The position numbers and the translations under genes were made by a program. Positions 36,574 through 48,400 of a DNA stretch of 64,000 nucleotides are shown piece by piece. The stretch is taken from assembly GCA_963978895.1 (NCBI GenBank), contig OZ022245.1, forward strand, positions 21,456,468 to 21,520,467, written 5' to 3'. Source of the DNA: Erpobdella octoculata (taxonomy: Eukaryota; Annelida; Clitellata; Hirudinida; Erpobdellidae). The stretch's first letter is position 1. Each line of letters starts with the position of its first letter. The notes below the pieces were generated by a model, which was not told the origin of the DNA, did not search any database, and worked only from the letters and a program-made list of their open reading frames with translations.

Positions 36574-38271
36574 ATGAGTTGTCTACGTCGTGTATTATCA
36601 TTAAAATCTTCATGCACAGATTTTGTTTTATGGTACTTTGAGGAAACTTTTCTCGAACCATCTGCTGAGATTGAATGTCTTCCTTTTAAAGTTAAAAACT
36701 GCGTTAATATTTCCTCAAACGTTTTTCAAGAAATAATTGCTAGAGGTCAAAACACAGGAATACAACTTTGTCCTTCCCATATAATACCTTTTTTTTTAAA
36801 ATTTGACTGCTTTCATGAACTTGTACTAAAAGAGGCTGATCTTCATATTTTTTTTCAACCGTTACAAACTATTTTGAGTAGAGGAAATTTAACTCGTATT
36901 TCGTGTACTGAGAATAGTTTTTACTATAGACATGCTGTGAAGTATGTTCCGATTTTCAATCAATTTTGGAAAAATCTATGTTTTTTTTCTATGAACTTAG
37001 AAGAAATAGAATTAGAGTTAATTGGTCTTTATTTGTCCGATGGTTACGGAATTAGCGCAGACAGGAGGCCTGAGTGGTTTTGTCCGAAATTACTTAGACT
37101 CTATTGGCGCAGTAGGGGTTGTTGTACATCTGACCAGAAAATAACAGAAGACTTACTTGACCTGCTCAAAATAAGGTTTCCTTTTGAAAATTTGAAAAGT
37201 TTATGTATATCTGAATGTTTGCATGCAAAAAACACCATCAGCAAATTTTCTCGTTTTGTTAATCTTCAAAAATTAGGCATTAGTACGAATGTTGGTGAGT
37301 CTTTGGAAGAATTGGTTAATTCAATATCCTCTCTTTCTAATTTATCTTGGCTTGATATAAGTCAAAACAAATGCTTTAGAGTGATTAATAGTTATAATTT
37401 ACAATTAATATATAGAATGATAGACAAATTACCTTATTTAGTTTATTTAGATATAAGTAATCAATCTGCTAAGTTTGAAGAACCTGTTAGGTGGATGCAC
37501 GAAAGAAATTTCAAGTATTTAGGTTTGTGTTTTAATACAAATAACAATTTTGAACTTTCTTCAACGATGAGCTCTGAGGTTGTAAGTAACCTTAGCACAA
37601 TTGATGGAATTATAGCTTCATTGGAAAATAATTTCTGGAAACCAGGTCAATTTAGTATTTGCTTACAATCATTTATATCTTTGGCTAAACAAGAAAACCA
37701 TTATTTAGAAATAAGAGAAAAACTTTCCATAATTACTAATATAACACTCAAAAGACTTTATTACCTATATTCTTGCACATCACATGAAGCTAATAGATTT
37801 GTGGATTTTGTATTTATTATATCCAGAATTGATATACAAAACATTGAGTTTAAAAAGTTATTTAAAGCAATGTTGAGTTGTAACAGTTGTATCCGTCAAA
37901 TAATCTATGACTCTGTATTACGTTCTTTAGATGATGCCATATGGAAATATTTATTATCACAGAAACAAGGATGGGTTTCAATTATTTTTTTATCTGAAGA
38001 ATTTTATTCGAACAAAGTAGATAAAGTACTATTGAGTTTTCATCTAATGTGGGCATACACTAAATATTTTGATCTTTTTACTTGTTTTATTCCAGAAGCC
38101 TCTACTATTGAAGAATTTGTTGAATCAACCTCAAAAGAACATTTAAGTGATTTCAATGATTTTTCAAATCATACAAGAAAAACATTGATCAATTGTTTTG
38201 AGATCGTTAAAGAAAAACGAAAAAAAAAATTTCAGAACAAAAGAAAATCTAAACATAGAAAATGGAGTTAA
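36574..38271 (+). CDS. Single-exon leucine-rich-repeat protein, possibly ZYG-11-like
   Basis: 565 codons starting MSCLRRVLSLKSS. I chose the ATG at 36574 because the frame upstream is only translated AT repeat. Residues about 215-320 hold several irregular leucine-rich repeats (FENLKSLCISEC, FVNLQKLGISTN, LSNLSWLDISQN, LPYLVYLDISNQ). The C-terminal ~200 residues are helical-looking, and the last 20 are strongly basic (EKRKKKFQNKRKSKHRKW), a possible nuclear signal. LRRs followed by a helical region suggest the ZYG-11 family (substrate receptors of CUL2 E3 ubiquitin ligases), but the similarity is weak by eye. No intron is needed. An AATAAA at 38383 could serve as polyadenylation signal. It has no transposon motif. 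This is the best host-gene candidate here. Confidence 0.55.
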   Translation: MSCLRRVLSLKSSCTDFVLWYFEETFLEPSAEIECLPFKVKNCVNISSNVFQEIIARGQNTGIQLCPSHIIPFFLKFDCFHELVLKEADLHIFFQPLQTILSRGNLTRISCTENSFYYRHAVKYVPIFNQFWKNLCFFSMNLEEIELELIGLYLSDGYGISADRRPEWFCPKLLRLYWRSRGCCTSDQKITEDLLDLLKIRFPFENLKSLCISECLHAKNTISKFSRFVNLQKLGISTNVGESLEELVNSISSLSNLSWLDISQNKCFRVINSYNLQLIYRMIDKLPYLVYLDISNQSAKFEEPVRWMHERNFKYLGLCFNTNNNFELSSTMSSEVVSNLSTIDGIIASLENNFWKPGQFSICLQSFISLAKQENHYLEIREKLSIITNITLKRLYYLYSCTSHEANRFVDFVFIISRIDIQNIEFKKLFKAMLSCNSCIRQIIYDSVLRSLDDAIWKYLLSQKQGWVSIIFLSEEFYSNKVDKVLLSFHLMWAYTKYFDLFTCFIPEASTIEEFVESTSKEHLSDFNDFSNHTRKTLINCFEIVKEKRKKKFQNKRKSKHRKWS

Positions 38272-38559
38272 GATTAAAGGGCAAACAAAAACAATGTTTT
38301 ATTACTATAATTTTTTTAGTTTTACATTTTCGCTCATTTATGTTTTTATTTTTTAACTTTAAAAAACTAAGCAAAATAATTTCAATAAACAAGGTATTAA
38401 CAATTTCGGTTTTATTATCTCTGTATCTTAACGACTTAAGTTATAAGTCTTTTTTAATCGTATTCATCTCAATAAGAATACTGCAGCTACAGATTGTTTG
38501 TAAATTATTTTTGATGATAATATATATAACAAAAATTTTATTAAAGCGCAGTTAATAAC

Positions 38560-38790
38560 AAAAATCAAATACTAAACACGCAGGACTTCGCCTGATACTA
38601 AATAGCTAGCTCTCCCTGGCGGTGTTCAAAGCGCTATATATATAGCCTCAGAAAACGCGCAAAACAGACGTCTGAGAATTAATGTCTAGGTTCTTGTCTA
38701 GACTGAGAGTCTAGACAGGTCGACGGGTGCAAGATACACTTGTCAGGAGGTCCGTTAGAGCGACCCCTGACATAACTCCCCCTCAAAACG
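38560..38790 (-). repeat. Probable solo-type LTR remnant with polypurine tract
   Basis: On the minus strand a purine run (gagggggagtta, about 38787-38774) is followed by TGTCAGGGGTCGC, then TGACA-type inverted words, a perfect hairpin (38693-38715: 10-bp arms TGTCTAGACT/AGTCTAGACA) and a TATA-like ctatatatatagcgc at 38645-38631. That is the usual order PPT, LTR start, promoter. No second LTR or internal coding region was found. Confidence 0.4.
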
Positions 38791-38878
38791 AAAATGTTGA
38801 ACAGTCTTTCAATATCTTAAATGTTCTCTTTTACAGTACATGGTGAAGAATGGGTGTTCGTTCGTCAATGTATCGTGC

Positions 38879-41800
38879 CTACCAGGGCTTCAAGGTCGTG
38901 ACATCGAAGAAAACGACGAGGAAGATGAGGAGTGGGGGGTGGAATCGGAAAAGCAGAACTTCGTAGATAATCAACCCTCGAACGCCAACCTCGACTGCAA
39001 AAATTTCAGTCCTGAACCCTTTGGCATTCAAATCACATGCTAAATCCCTATATCTCTCCTCTTTGAAAATATTGCTTGATTCCATGTTACTTTCCCATGG
39101 CACAGAGAGTTCAATCAGGAGCATTGTCTTGGCCAAGTCAGAATATATAATTATATCCGGCTTTAAACCGCTAGATCTCACAGCTTCTGGAAATTTTCTT
39201 TCGCCATCCAAATCAGCCGAAACCGACCAATCGTCGGCAGCACCCATCACACATTCAAAGTCTCTTGTAGATCTGAACCTGTGGAACTTCAGATTGCCTT
39301 CTCTCAAAAAGTAGATTTTCTTTTTCTGCTGTATTCCTCTTGTTTTTGCTTTCTTACACGCTTCTTTGACGAAGTCAAGCAATTTTCGGAGTACTTGGTT
39401 ATGGCGCCAAGTGTACCTCCCGTGTGAAAGTGAAAACGAACAACAGGAAAGAACGTGAATGAGAGTCTCCGATTGCCCACATAACATGCACGAATCATCG
39501 TCTTTCAACTTCCATCTTCGAAGATTGCTGGCTGACGGCAGTTGATCATAAACAGATCTAATCAAAAAAGACAAACGTAGTGGTGTGTATTGCCAAATGT
39601 CTTTCCAAGAAAGCGAACGCTGAACAGCATTTTCCCATGTCGTCCAATCTCCTTGTTGAGATAACTGAACAAACTTAATCATTCTCTGGGACTCAATAGC
39701 TTTTTTTCTTTACTGAATGACCAGACTTGTTCGTTCACTGGCGCTGGCTTTTGACCACCAAATTCGATGGGTTGACCCGAGACCCCGTTTGTCCTGTTGA
39801 ACTGCCCCAATTCTTTCTGTCCAACGTAAAGAGGCTTCAGCTTCTGCGATTTCCTTTCTGGCTACCCATTTCTTTCTGGACTTTACAAGAGGTCCCATCT
39901 CCACAATTCTTTGATCCGAAGAGTTATCCAGCAATAGTTGCGTACGGATCTTGTTTATCTTAAACTCCACAACCAAAGACTTCAGTGGCAACCTCAGTTT
40001 GGCAGTCTTGCTGTACAAAGCCACCGAGGTAAATCCCGGAGGCAGACCCAACCATTTCCTTGTAAATTTATTCATCCTCCTTTCTAGCTTACTATATAGA
40101 GCTAAAGTTGTTAACGCCGGTGGAAGTCCTAGCCATTTCCGAATGAAGCAGTTCATTTTCTTCTCCATTCGCTCCACGTGAGATAAACATATCTCATAGA
40201 TTGTTAATGGCCATAGCAACCTCGGTATCAAAACAAACTGTACCAGCCATACCTTGAACTTTCCCTGCAGCTCGGTTGAATTGATTTTCCTCAGGTCCTC
40301 AACCAAGCCCTGCAGAACGATGCTGCTCCGATTCACATCATTCATGGAGACGTTGTACCATCTTCCCAAGCTTTTCACAGGCTCTTGCTGGATTGTTGGG
40401 ATTTCGCAACCAGCCACCGAGAATGAGACAAAACCATCAATCTCTCCATGTCGCAAAGAAAGGCTTCTCGATTTGGTTGGCTTGAACTTCATTCCACACC
40501 AGGACAACAAGTCGTTGAAATTTTGAAGAATACGGCGCATTTCGCCGCAGTGATTCAAGATAAGAGTAGTGTCGTCCATGAAGGCTTTTATTGATGGCAT
40601 GAAAATTCCTTTTCCCAGGTAAACATCCTGAACCCGAGATGCAATCGAACCGAGCAATAATTGCATAGCCAGAACAAATAGGATGGGAGAAATTGAACAC
40701 CCCATAGCAATTCCGACCCGCAAGTTGAACCACTCTGTGGAGCACGTCGATGTTGACAGACGTAGCCTAAAACGGCGAAAATACTGTTGCAGAACATCGA
40801 TGAGGAATTCTGGAACATTGTGCCTTTTGAGTGTCTTCCAGAGCAATTGATGGCGAACAGTCCCGTACGCGTTTGCTAAATCAAGCCAGACCACATGCAG
40901 GCTGAGTTGGTTTTGTTTTGCTCTTTTGATGGCCTCCCAAATCATGGATGAGTGCTTGATACATCCCGGTACTCCGGGGACTCCTCCTTTTTGCACGGAT
41001 CTGTCAATGTACTCATTACGAATTGCAAAATCCGTGAGCCTCTTGGCCAGAACAGCGAAAAATATTTTTCCCTCCACGTTCAAAAGTGAGATTGGTCGGA
41101 ATTGGTTGATATTGACCGAATCTTTTTCTTTGGGGATAAAAACTCCCTCCGCCTTCTGCCATTCCCTATCTACGCATCTAGATCGCCATGCAATCTTTAA
41201 AAGGTTGTAGAGCAGCTTTTGCACGCCTGGACATCTCTTGTATAACAAATATGGAATGCCGTTGGGACCTGGGGCAGATTTGTTCCTCGTTTTTTTTTAG
41301 AAACTGAGATACTTCATTCATCTTTATCTCTCCACCGTCGAAAGCCACTTTCGGCAACTGTACTTCGGGAAAATCGGTTCTTTCCGGCAGCTCTGAATCG
41401 CTAAGAGGATCTTTGAACGCCAAACGGAAGTGCTCATCTAATTCTTGTTTTGTCGCTCGAAGAGTGCCAGATTTTGGTGGATCCAGCACCCTTTTTCCGA
41501 AGCAAAATGGATTTTCCATGAATTTGCATCTGGCTTTCTTTTGCTCACTTTTCTTTTTCCGGAGTCTTTCTGCAGCCCTGAGAGCCCGGAGCCGATTTTT
41601 TACATCCCGCCACAGTTCAGACAGACCAACTTTTTCGACCCCCTCTGCGATTCTCCATTGTCGCCTGAGTTTCTTTCGCTCCTTCTTTAATTTTTCAATT
41701 TCTCTCTGCCGTCTGGATACTGCTGCATGCGTGTGAACCGGGTTTTTCTGGAACACACCAAATGAATCGAAACATTTTTTGTAGATAATTTCTGAGAAGG

Positions 41801-42404
41801 TTTTCATATCGAGTTGTGGATTCTCCCTCAACTGGGCTTTGAGTAATCTCGTCAACTCCAAGTCTAATGTTGACCAAGCTGAAGTGTCAATTGCTTTCGA
41901 AAATTTAATTCTTGTCTTGGGTTCTGAATTTACATCTGCTTCTGAATCGGAGACTTTGTCGGGGCTGTGGTTAGCTTCCGGCCCGGCGTAGTCAGACGTG
42001 TTACCTGCCTCCTTGGTTGATGCAGAGCGTTGATTGATAGCAGTTTGACAACCCATTTTAGTTTTATGAACATTCATTCCACGAATTGACTTAAATCTTC
42101 TTCCACAAACACATTCAGTTCCTCCGTCGAAAGCAATCTGTGGAACATGGATATGTTCTGGAACTTCTTGAGCCGACGAAACTGAGCCCGCACTGAGAGA
42201 TGATGGGCGGCGAACAGAAGCGGGAAGACATCCCATTTTTGTTCTGTGAACTTTCATTCCTCGGACTGTCTTAAAGCTTTTTCCACACACACACAACACG
42301 GGCAAACCCCCATCAGGGTTCCTTGGAAAAGCCGGTTCATCATCCTGTAGTCCATTGATGAGCTCATCATTCTCCCCCCCTTTCGGTAAGAGCTCTGGGG
42401 GCAT
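38879..42404 (-). pseudogene. R2-superfamily LINE with restriction-like endonuclease, copy 1 (broken)
   Basis: Minus-strand pieces: 42404-41178 (408 codons: two zinc fingers, CVCGKSFKTVRGMKVHRTK and CVCGRRFKSIRGMNVHKTK, then a basic region), 41248-39710 (512 codons of RT: FRPISLLNVEGKIF, VVWLDLANAYGTV, GIAMGCSISPILFVLAM, catalytic FMDD) and 39682-38879 (CMLCGQSETLIHVLSCC zinc motif and the PDIII...IELSVPWE endonuclease). A frameshift at an A-run near 41292 and a stop near 39712 break it. The extreme C-terminus diverges from copy 2. An RT-thumb segment (RKWLGLPPALTTLALYSK / RKWLGLPPGFTSVALYSK) is tandemly duplicated. Confidence 0.85.
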
Positions 42405-42454
42405 AATTCTTTTGTTGTAGATGTAGCATGCGAAGACGGAAATGTGCCCCGGCT

Positions 42455-42942
42455 AGTATGTATGTATGTACAATGTATGTATGTATGTATGTATGTATGT
42501 ATGTATGTATGTATGTATGTATGTATGTATGTATGTATGTATGTATGTATGTATGTATGTATGTATGTATGTATGTATGTATGTATGTATGTATGTATGT
42601 ATGTATGTATGTATGTATGTATGTATGTATGTATGTATGTATGTATGTATGTATGTATGTATGTATGTATGTATGTATGTATGTATGTATGTATGTATGT
42701 ATGTATGTATGTATGTATGTATGTATGTATGTATGTATGTATGTATGTATGTATGTATGTATGTATGTATGTATGTATGTATGTATGTATGTATGTATGT
42801 ATGTATGTATGTATGTATGTATGTATGTATGTATGTATGTATGTATGTATGTATGTTTGTATGTATGTATGTATGTATGTATGTATGTATGTATGTATGT
42901 ATGTATGTATGTATGTATGTATGTATGTATGTATGTATGTAT
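42455..42942. repeat. (ATGT)n microsatellite, ~490 bp
   Basis: Nearly pure ATGT with one interruption near 42856 and a break at 42470. It starts immediately after GGCTAG, a Helitron-like CTAG-T junction, and ends where L2 LINE coding begins. The long (MYVC)n and (IHTY)n open frames read from it are artefacts. Confidence 0.97.
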
Positions 42943-45390
42943 GAAGATAATAATGCTATAACTTTCAACACTATTCTTGCTGATCATGGATTCATTCAAC
43001 ATGTTAAACAACCAACTCACATGCAGGGTGGCACTCTTGACGCTGTAGCCACTCGATCTGATTCTCTAGCTCAAAGTATTGTAGTAATTGACACTGGCTT
43101 TTCTGATCACTTTCTCATCCGATGGAGCTCACTAATAACTCGCCCTCCTCCTACTTATAAGAACTCTATGCGTCGAGACTGGAAAAAAATTATATTCGAT
43201 GATTTTTTAACTCAGCTTCAGGCTTCTCCTCTCACCCAAGAAGTTACATGCAGTCTGGATGATGCAGTTGATATATACAACAGGGAACTACTAACCATAC
43301 TTGATCTTCAAATACCCCTAAAAATGTCCAGGTATCGTCAACGACCTTCTGACCCATGGTTTGACTATGACTGTCATAATTGCAAAAAACTAACACGTCG
43401 ACTTGAGCGACTAGCAATCAAAACAAATTCACCAAATGATCTCTTAGAATGGAAAAATCAACTTAAAAAATACAGGAAACTACTTCGTAGTAAACGTGAG
43501 TCTTTCTGGACTAAAAAAATTGAAGATGAATGTCAATCAACTCGAAATCTATGGACTTCCTTAAACACAATAACAGCTAGAGGTCAAATACCCATCAGAA
43601 CAACCTTAACAGCTAATTCATTTCTCAAGTTCTTTGAAAGTAAAACTGAGAATGTACGTGCTTCAACTGCATCTTGTCCTGCTCCACCTCTTGTGGACTG
43701 GACCATCAACTCTTCTCTTAACATTTTTGCGCCAACAAATGTGGATGAAGTGACTAAACTTATAAATCGTCTTCCAAACAAGCAATGTTTACTAGATCCG
43801 ATACCAACTTGGCTACTAAAAAAATCAGCTTGTTTACTGGCACCCTTTCTAACCAACTTGTTTAACAAATCCTTCATTGAAGGACACCTACCAAAATATT
43901 TCAAATCATCCTACATTACTCCAGTTCTAAAGAAAAACCCAATCTTGACTGTGATGACGCTAGCTCTTATCGACCAATCTCCAATCTGTCTGTTATCTCA
44001 AAGTTGTTGGAACGGCTTGTTCTTTCGAGGGTCACCAGCTACTTGGATGGAAATAACCTTTCTCCACATCATCAGTCGGCTTATCGGCAATATCATTCAA
44101 CAGAGACTGCAGTTCTTAAGGTTTTTTCTGATGCTCTGGTGGCTGCTGACAGCGGGAAAACAACATTGCTAGTTCTCTTAGATCTCTCAGCTGCATTCGA
44201 TACGGTTGATCACTCTATTCTGCTCCAACGGCTAAACTCACACTTTGGTTTCTGCGGATCTGCACTGGAGTGGGTTGACTCATACCTTAGCGAACGTAAA
44301 TGTCAGGTTAGGGTCGGAGAGGACATTTCTGATACTTTGCTACTTAACTGTGGAGTGCCTCAGGGTTCAGTTCTTGGACCAACTCTCTTTACAATGTATA
44401 TAGCTCATCTAGAAAAAATTATCTCCAATCATGGACTTTGTGCGCACTTCTATGCTGATGACACACAGATCTATAGTCATTGTGATCCTGCTAAGGCAAT
44501 TGAGCTCTCTTCAGTGGTTTCTGCATGCATTGATGATGTGGGCCTATGGATGTCTTCCAGTCGCCTTCAGCTAAATTCAAGCAAGTCTGAAGTAATCTGG
44601 CTGTCAACCAGTCTGATGAAACGAACGTTCGAAACAGCACCACTAAGAATAGGTAAAGATTGGATCTCTCCATCTGCTTCAGTTCGCAATTTGGGTGCTT
44701 TCTTTGATTCTGACATGCGTATGAACACTCACGTTAGTCGCATCACTCAAAGCTGCTTTTCAACCTTACGTCAAATCAAAACTGTTGCTTCATCTCTACC
44801 CCCCCTGGCACTTAACTTACTTATTACTTCATTAGTGTTTTCAAAACTGGACTATTGTAACTCCACACTGGTTGGACTCCCGAAGATCTTGACTCATCGC
44901 CTTCAATCAGTGGTGAATACGGCAGCAAGGCTTTTGACCGGTCGAAGACGTTGCGATCACATCACTCCAGTACTCCAAGAACTACATTGGTTGAACGTCA
45001 GGTGTAGAATTATCTTCAAAGTGGCTCAACTAGTCTTTAAATGTCTCAATTGTTTGGCTCCTTCATACTTAATGGAAGTAATTCTGCCTATTAGTAACAT
45101 TCAATCAAGGGAGAATCTCAGATCTGCATCTTCGGCTCTTCTCTTCGTTCCCTCTACTCGTCTAAAAAGTGCTGGTGATAGAAGTTTTCCCGCTGCAGCT
45201 GCAAAAATTTGGAATAGTCTTCCCTTAGACATAAGAGCAGCACCTGATTTTGTACTGTTTAAAAAACAATTGAAACAATACCTTATGAATACCTAACTTT
45301 TTGTTATTATTATTTTATTATATGTGGCCTTGAAGTCGTTTGATTTACGCCACTTTAAATTTGTCAAATAAAAAAAAAAAAAAAAAAAAA
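42943..45390 (+). pseudogene. 5'-truncated L2/Rex-type LINE with one frameshift
   Basis: Begins inside the endonuclease domain (PTHMQGGTLDAVATRS, FSDHFLIRW) directly after the ATGT tract. RT follows: RPISNLSVISKLLERLV, YHSTETAVLKVFSDAL, LLDLSAAFDTVDHSILL, CGVPQGSVLGPTLF, catalytic YADD (near 44455) and a C-terminus ending FKKQLKQYLMNT (45296). A single frameshift near 43950 separates the first and second halves. A 3' UTR and a run of about 22 A (45369-45390) are followed again by ATGT repeats, so it inserted within the microsatellite. Confidence 0.9.
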
Positions 45391-45420
45391 AATGTATGTA
45401 TGTATGTATGTATGTATGTG
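45391..45420. repeat. (ATGT)n remainder
   Basis: About 28 bases of ATGT after the L2 poly(A). It is continuous in kind with the tract at 42455-42942 and probably the far side of the L2 insertion point. Confidence 0.9.
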
Positions 45421-45475
45421 TGTGTGTTCACTCCTGAAGAGCTTTTCTGTGGAGGTCATCAGAAGAAAACCCCCC
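45421..45475. repeat. 55-bp target-site duplication, left copy
   Basis: TGTGTGTTCACTCCTGAAGA through the poly(C) run is repeated at 49316-49370. The repeats bracket the restriction-like-endonuclease LINE copy 2. Confidence 0.85.
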
Positions 45476-48400
45476 CTCGAGCAAACGTTTCGGCTCTTTA
45501 ATTTCTTGATGTTCTAAGGGGGGCGAGCCACGTTCGACGGACGAACGTCCTCCGGCAGAAAATGTTTTTGTTCTTTTCCGACATCGAATTTCTATCATTC
45601 CTTGCATCGTGGCAGATATTTGTCATGCAAATAAACTCGCGACTTTAGAGAAATTCAGACTATTCATGTGAGAAAACCTTCGACGACATAACGGCTTCGC
45701 TTTCGTAGCGGTACTTAATATCGCCACGTAAACAAAGACGAAGCAATTCTATTCTTGCGGAGCGAAGAGAGCGGCTTCTAAATTTGGAAAATCTTCTTTT
45801 TTCTCTCTTTGAGACCAAATTCAGAATGAAGCCGATTCTGCTGCTTCAGAAATCTGTTTAATTGCACGGGTCCGCTCTCTGTTAGACATTCCCAGGGCCC
45901 GCAGCAACTTTAGCAAAGATTTACCAACCAAACCGCGTGCTCCGACTTCAACAGCAAAAAGCTCAGCTCTTGAGCCATTTGCTTCCAAATCCAACATCAA
46001 TTCTCTGTATCTTTCTAGTTTCATGATGTTACTGGCCTCCATGTTGCTTTCCCAAGGCACTGTCAACTCGATGAGAAGAAATGTCTTGGCCAGACTCGAA
46101 AAAACCACTATGTCTGGCCTTTTTCCACTTTCCTTTATTGAAACTGGGAAGCACTTTTCCGTTTTCAGATCGGCAGAGACCCTCCAGTCGTTCGCCGCAT
46201 GGAAAACATTCTCTCCTTCCGTGAGGGTTCTTTTTGGGCGATTTAGCTGCGGCAATCCCTCTCTCAAAAAATAAATCCTCCTCCTAGGTTTCACCTCCAT
46301 TGAGTTGGCTTTTCGGCAGGCCTCTTTTACAAATCCCAGCAGCTTTTGGAGAACAAGGTTGTGGCGCCACGTGTATCTACCATGAGAAAGGGAATAGGAG
46401 CAGGAGGAAAGAATATGAATCAATGACTGCGACTGACCGCAGAGCTGACACTCATCGTTCTCAATTAATTTCCATTTCTTTAAATTGCTGGCTGTTGGCA
46501 GCTGATCATACATCGATCTAATGAGGAAAGATAGCCGCACTGGAGCATAGCGCCATATATCTTCCCATGACAGAGACCGCTGAACTGTCTCCTCCCATCT
46601 GGTCCAGTCGCCTTGCTGTGACAATTGTGCGCTCTTCACACTTCTCTCGCTTTCTATCGCTTGCTTTCTGTCCTGAACAATCAAGTCTGATCTTTCCTGA
46701 GCGTTTGCCTTGGACCACCAGAGATGGTGGTTCCATCCAACACCATGCCGCCCCAACTGAACTGCTCCGGTCCTTTCAGTCCACTGGAGAGAAACCGTGG
46801 CATTCTCCATTTCAACCCTAGCATTCCATTTGGTTCCTGAGATTAGAGTTGGTTTTACCTCAGCGACTCTCTGATCCGTTGAATTATCGAGCATCATCTG
46901 GGTTCTCAGTTTGCTGATCTTGAAATCTTCAACAAAAGACCGCAATGGAAGTCTCAGCTTGGCTGTTTTGCCGTAGAGAGCCACAGACGTCAATACCGGA
47001 GGCAGACCCAACCATTGACGAGTAAAACGAGCTATCTTTCTTTCTAGTTTCTCCACAACTTGCAGACCAATTTCATAGACTGTCAAAGGCCAAAGCAGTC
47101 TTGGCACTAAAACAAATTGCAAAATCCACACTTTGAACCTGCTCTGAAGCGGAGCAGTATTAATGCTTTCCATGGAGACAGTTGCCATACGGAGAATAGA
47201 AGCACCCTGATCAACGTCATTCAGGGATTTACAATACCATCTCCCGAGACTTTTCACTGGTTCGTCGCTCACTGTTGGAATCTTGTTACCATCAACAGAG
47301 AAAACGGTGTATTCGTCAATTTTACCGCGACGCAGGGAGAGACTTCTCGATTTAGATGCTTTAAAACTCATTCCGCACCATTTGAGTAGATCGCTGAAGA
47401 CATCAAGTGTCCGTCTCATTGAAATACACTTATTCAAACTAATTGTCGTGTCGTCCATGAAAGCTCTCAGAGGTGGCATGAAAATACCTCGGCCGATATA
47501 AACATCTTCTACCCTTGCACCAACTGAATTCAGAAGTAGTTGCATTGCTAGCACGAATAATATGGGAGAAATAGAGCACCCCATGGCGATACCGACCTGA
47601 AGACGAAACCAATCGGTTGAACACGTCTTTGTCGATAATCTCAGGTGAAAATCTTGAAAATACTGTCGTAGAATATCCATAACGAACTTTGGAACATGGT
47701 GCATCGTCAAAGCTCTCCAAATCAGCTGGTGACGAACCGCTCCATAAGCATTTGCAAGATCAAGCCAAACGACGTGCAAACTGAGTCGATTCTGTTTTGC
47801 TCTTTTTATAGACTCCCAGATCATGGTAGAATGTTCAATGCAACCAGGAACACCAGGGATTCCTCCTTTCTGAATTGACTTGTCTATGTAGTCGTTTTGT
47901 GTTAGATAGCTCGTCAACCTCTTGGCAAGCACAGCAAAAAATATTTTTCCTTCAACATTGAGAAGAGAAATTGGTCTGAACTGATTGATGTCGACTGAAA
48001 CTTTCTCCTTTGGTATAAAAATGCCTTCAGCTTTTTTCCACTCTTTATCAACAGACCCGGAAGTCCAAGCAGACTTGAGCAATGAATGTAAAACTTTCAA
48101 CACACCCGGACATTTTTTATACACCAGGTATGGTACACCATTTGGACCTGGAGCAGATCTATTTCTTGTTTTTCGGAGGAATTGGGATATGTCAAAAATT
48201 GAAATTACTCCCTCGTTGAAAGCAACCTTTGGAAGAGGAATCTCGGGAAGATCTGATCTTTCAGCTAGTTCTTTGTCGCCCAAGGGGTCAATGAAAGCAG
48301 CTCGGAAGTGATGATCAAGCTGCTCTTTACTGACTTGCAGAGTACCTGACTTTGGTGGATCGAGCAAGCTTTTACCATAACGGAATGGATCTCTGACAAA

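Noticed and set aside
38262..38555. 97-codon hydrophobic frame after the LRR gene
   Set aside because: It overlaps the LRR stop, is AT-composition-driven, and more likely is the 3' UTR with an AATAAA signal inside.
42367..43020. (IHTY)n and related frames on the minus strand
   Set aside because: Translation of the ATGT repeat; a four-base period with no stop codon gives open frames automatically.
42466..44172. 568-codon frame beginning with a long (MYVC)n stretch
   Set aside because: The first half is just the ATGT microsatellite read through. Only the part after 42943 is real coding, and it belongs to the L2 LINE.
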